Assembly (NCBI GenBank): GCA_963730995.1
Contig: CAVSUB010000005.1
Span: forward strand, 1-64,000
Reading direction: 5' to 3'
From: CAVSUB01 sp963730995
Lineage (GTDB): Bacteria > Acidobacteriota > Vicinamibacteria > Vicinamibacterales > 2-12-FULL-66-21
Length of the DNA stretch: 64,000 nt
Both the position numbers and the translations under genes were made by a program. Shown here piece by piece: positions 62,274 to 64,000 of this stretch (positions are counted from its first letter, which is position 1; every line of letters begins with the position of its first letter). Under the pieces are notes generated by a model that saw only the letters and a list, made by a program, of their open reading frames with translations, had not been told where the DNA came from and searched no databases.

Positions 62274-64000
62274 CCCCTCGAGCGCACCTCGTGGCACCAC
62301 TCACCGCCGCCGCGCTGATCGCGCAGCAGGTCGCGTCCAACGCCGTTCGCGATGGGCTCTTCCTCACGTGGTTTCAGGTCACGAGCCTTCCGTATTTCAT
62401 GGCCGCGGTAGCGGTCCTTGCCATTCCTGCAGCGGAATTGTCCGGCCGTCTTCTGGCCCGATTCGGCCCGGCTCGCGTCGTCCCCTTCATCCTGGGCCTT
62501 CACTCGACCCTGTTCCTGGCGGAATGGGGTCTGCTCGGCGTGCACCCGCGGGTCGCGTCCGGCCTCATCTACGTTCACACGAGCATGCTCGGCGCAATCG
62601 GGATCTCGGCGTTCTGGTCGATGCTCAACGAGCGCTTCGATCCGCACGCGGCAAAGGTGCTCATGGCGCGAGTGGCTGCCGCGGCCGCCTTCGGCGGCCT
62701 GGTAGGCGGCGTCAGCGCGGAGCGCGTGGCAGCCCTCCTGCCACAGGGAGCGTTGTTCACTCTGCTCGCGCTGTCAGGCGGCGCGTGCATGGTCGGGTCC
62801 GTTGTCATCGGGCGCGGAATGCCCGCGCGACGGGCACGGCCCGAGGCGCACGACGATCGTCGGAGCGGGTGGGTCGAGATACGCCGCGTGCCGCTGCTCC
62901 GGGACCTGGCGCTCGTGATCGCGCTTGCCGCCACGCTTGCCGCCCTGGTGGACTACATGCTCAAGGCGGAAGCCGTTGCCTGGCTCGGAAAGGGCGAGCC
63001 CCTCGTGCGCTTCTTTGGCCTCTTTTACGCCGGGACTGCCCTCGTCGCATTTCTCCTCCAGGCGACGTTCGGTCGCGCCATCCTTGCCCGAGTGGGGCTC
63101 GGTGGCTCGGTGGCCAGCCACTCCGTGCTGGTGGGCGCGGCCGGCCTGCTGGGGTTCGTTGCCCCGACGCCATGGCGCGCCATTCTTCCGCGCGGCCTCG
63201 ATGTGACGCTGCGCGCGTCAATCTTCCGGGCCGGCTACGAGCTCTTCTACACGCCGCTGCCTGAGACCGCCAAGCGGGCTGCCAAATCGACAGTGGACGT
63301 GACCGCAGACTGTCTTGGGAAAGGCGCGGGCGCCGTGCTGATCGTGGTGCTCGCCGGCCTCGCGCCCCTGTATGCCTTCGTCGCGGTGAACATCGCCGGC
63401 GTGCTCGCAGCCGGAGCAGAGCTCACCGTCGCCCGCCGGCTGCGGGCCCGCTATGTGAGCGCCCTCGAGGGCGGGCTCAAGCGTCAGGGCGAAGACCTCC
63501 CACAGGCCGCGCCGCGTTTCGATTTCACGATTGCCGGAAGCATGGTGGGTCTCGACGCGGCTTCGATACGCCGCGCGCTCGACGAGGCGGCCGGGGAGGG
63601 CACGACTCTACCCGATGATCCGGTTGTTGCAGCAATCGCCAGTCTGCGCTCGGGAGATCTCTCGCGCGTGCGGCACGTGCTTCGTGCCCCGCCCGCCGAC
63701 CCGCTGATCGTCGGCGCGCTAATTCCGTTGCTGGCGAACAGGGAGATTCTCAGTCAAGTCGTCAAGGCGCTGACGGCGCCGGGTGTGCGCGCTGCTGGAC
63801 AGCTGGTCGATGCGCTCCTCGACCCCGCGACGCCGGACGTCGTGCGCCGCCGGCTGCCCCTTGTCCTGAAGTCCTGCGCATCGAGCATCGCACGCGATGG
63901 CCTCGTCCAGGCGCTTGCCGCTTCCAGCCTCGAGGTTCGCCTGCGCTGCGGGCGGGCGCTCTTGGCGCTGACGGACAAACGTCCCGAGCTGGCGTTGTCG
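62270..64000 (+). CDS. MFS / nucleotide-translocase-like membrane protein with C-terminal helical repeats (cut by right edge)
   Basis: From the GTG at 62270, overlapping the kinase stop (GTGA), the frame is open for 577 codons to the window end. About 12 membrane helices fill residues 1-410 (HLVAPLTAAALIAQQVASNA, VRDGLFLTWFQVTSLPYFMA, ELFYTPLPETAKRAAKSTVD, GAVLIVVLAGLAPLYAFVAV), with the RDGLFLTWF and 'PE--K-R-K---D' features of Npt1/Npt2-like proteins. From about 440 the chain is soluble and helical (SLRSGDLSRVRHVLRAPPAD, LIPLLANREILSQVVKALTA, SSLEVRLRCGRALLALTDK), HEAT-like. Co-translation with the hybrid kinase is implied. Transport substrate unknown. Confidence 0.75.
   Translation, partial: MTPRAHLVAPLTAAALIAQQVASNAVRDGLFLTWFQVTSLPYFMAAVAVLAIPAAELSGRLLARFGPARVVPFILGLHSTLFLAEWGLLGVHPRVASGLIYVHTSMLGAIGISAFWSMLNERFDPHAAKVLMARVAAAAAFGGLVGGVSAERVAALLPQGALFTLLALSGGACMVGSVVIGRGMPARRARPEAHDDRRSGWVEIRRVPLLRDLALVIALAATLAALVDYMLKAEAVAWLGKGEPLVRFFGLFYAGTALVAFLLQATFGRAILARVGLGGSVASHSVLVGAAGLLGFVAPTPWRAILPRGLDVTLRASIFRAGYELFYTPLPETAKRAAKSTVDVTADCLGKGAGAVLIVVLAGLAPLYAFVAVNIAGVLAAGAELTVARRLRARYVSALEGGLKRQGEDLPQAAPRFDFTIAGSMVGLDAASIRRALDEAAGEGTTLPDDPVVAAIASLRSGDLSRVRHVLRAPPADPLIVGALIPLLANREILSQVVKALTAPGVRAAGQLVDALLDPATPDVVRRRLPLVLKSCASSIARDGLVQALAASSLEVRLRCGRALLALTDKRPELALS

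Noticed and set aside
1..64000. CRISPR array, rRNA, riboswitch, prophage or replication origin
   Set aside because: No regularly spaced repeats, no rRNA-like or recognisable riboswitch sequence, no phage structural genes and no DnaA-box cluster were seen on either strand.

Overview
The window is high-GC, densely coded bacterial DNA that most resembles a soil Acidobacteriota chromosome of the Vicinamibacteria kind. This is inferred from gene content, not from a marker gene. The pointers are repeated eukaryotic-like Ser/Thr kinases fused to TolB/WD40-type propellers, a carboxypeptidase-regulatory/TonB-receptor-like protein, DUF3604 and DUF6515 proteins, a TIGR02960-type ECF sigma factor, Reg_prop hybrid kinases, and many GTG/TTG starts with 4-bp ATGA/GTGA overlaps. 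No rRNA, complete tRNA, CRISPR array or replication origin was seen.

Layout. 1-8.9 kb: the end of an AraC regulator; then on the minus strand an ECF sigma / anti-sigma / ABC ATPase / ABC permease operon, and an envelope-sensing operon (Omp85-like barrel, DUF4390-like protein, NtrY-like kinase, NtrX-like sigma-54 regulator). A pair of REP-like palindromes separates the two. 9-16.5 kb: DUF2891 protein, an SDR lacking its active-site pair, ECF sigma with SnoaL tail, methyltransferase, a frameshifted CE15 glucuronoyl esterase, two cupins. 16.6-23.2 kb: a HEAT protein translationally coupled to an HD-GYP phosphodiesterase, an APC permease, a small membrane protein, a PAP2 phosphatase. 23.4-30.9 kb: an intact Ser/Thr kinase, a cupin, an ArsR/AHSA1 pair with a visible operator-promoter, kinase debris, a MASE1 histidine kinase. 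31-38.4 kb: an IS630-type element with TA flanks, ankyrin protein, metallo-hydrolase, MaoC hydratase, FAD oxidoreductase, DUF5655 protein and several gene stubs. 38.5-46.4 kb: a decay zone of frameshifted genes (kinase, SnoaL-like, TonB-receptor-like, BASS transporter); part of it lies between a truncated tRNA-Gln 3' half and a 17-bp copy of that tRNA end, as expected for an old tRNA-targeted insertion. 46.4-57 kb: a sigma-54 activator, then a long plus-strand run of envelope genes (ABM protein, outer-membrane barrel, DUF3604 / PpiC / HupE cassette, DUF2092 / DUF6515 / two more). 57.4-64 kb: a very large hybrid histidine kinase coupled to a nucleotide-transporter-like membrane protein that runs off the right edge.

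How it fits together. The window is rich in envelope signalling: two ECF factors, two sigma-54 activators, three histidine kinases, one HD-GYP protein and Ser/Thr kinases. Several of these sit in tight operons with the membrane proteins they probably serve. A second theme is debris: at least a dozen stubs, mostly C-terminal ends of recognisable families, lie between intact genes. Single-base indels in otherwise well conserved genes (CE15 esterase, DUF3604 protein, hybrid kinase) leave open that some frameshifts are assembly errors and not true pseudogenes.
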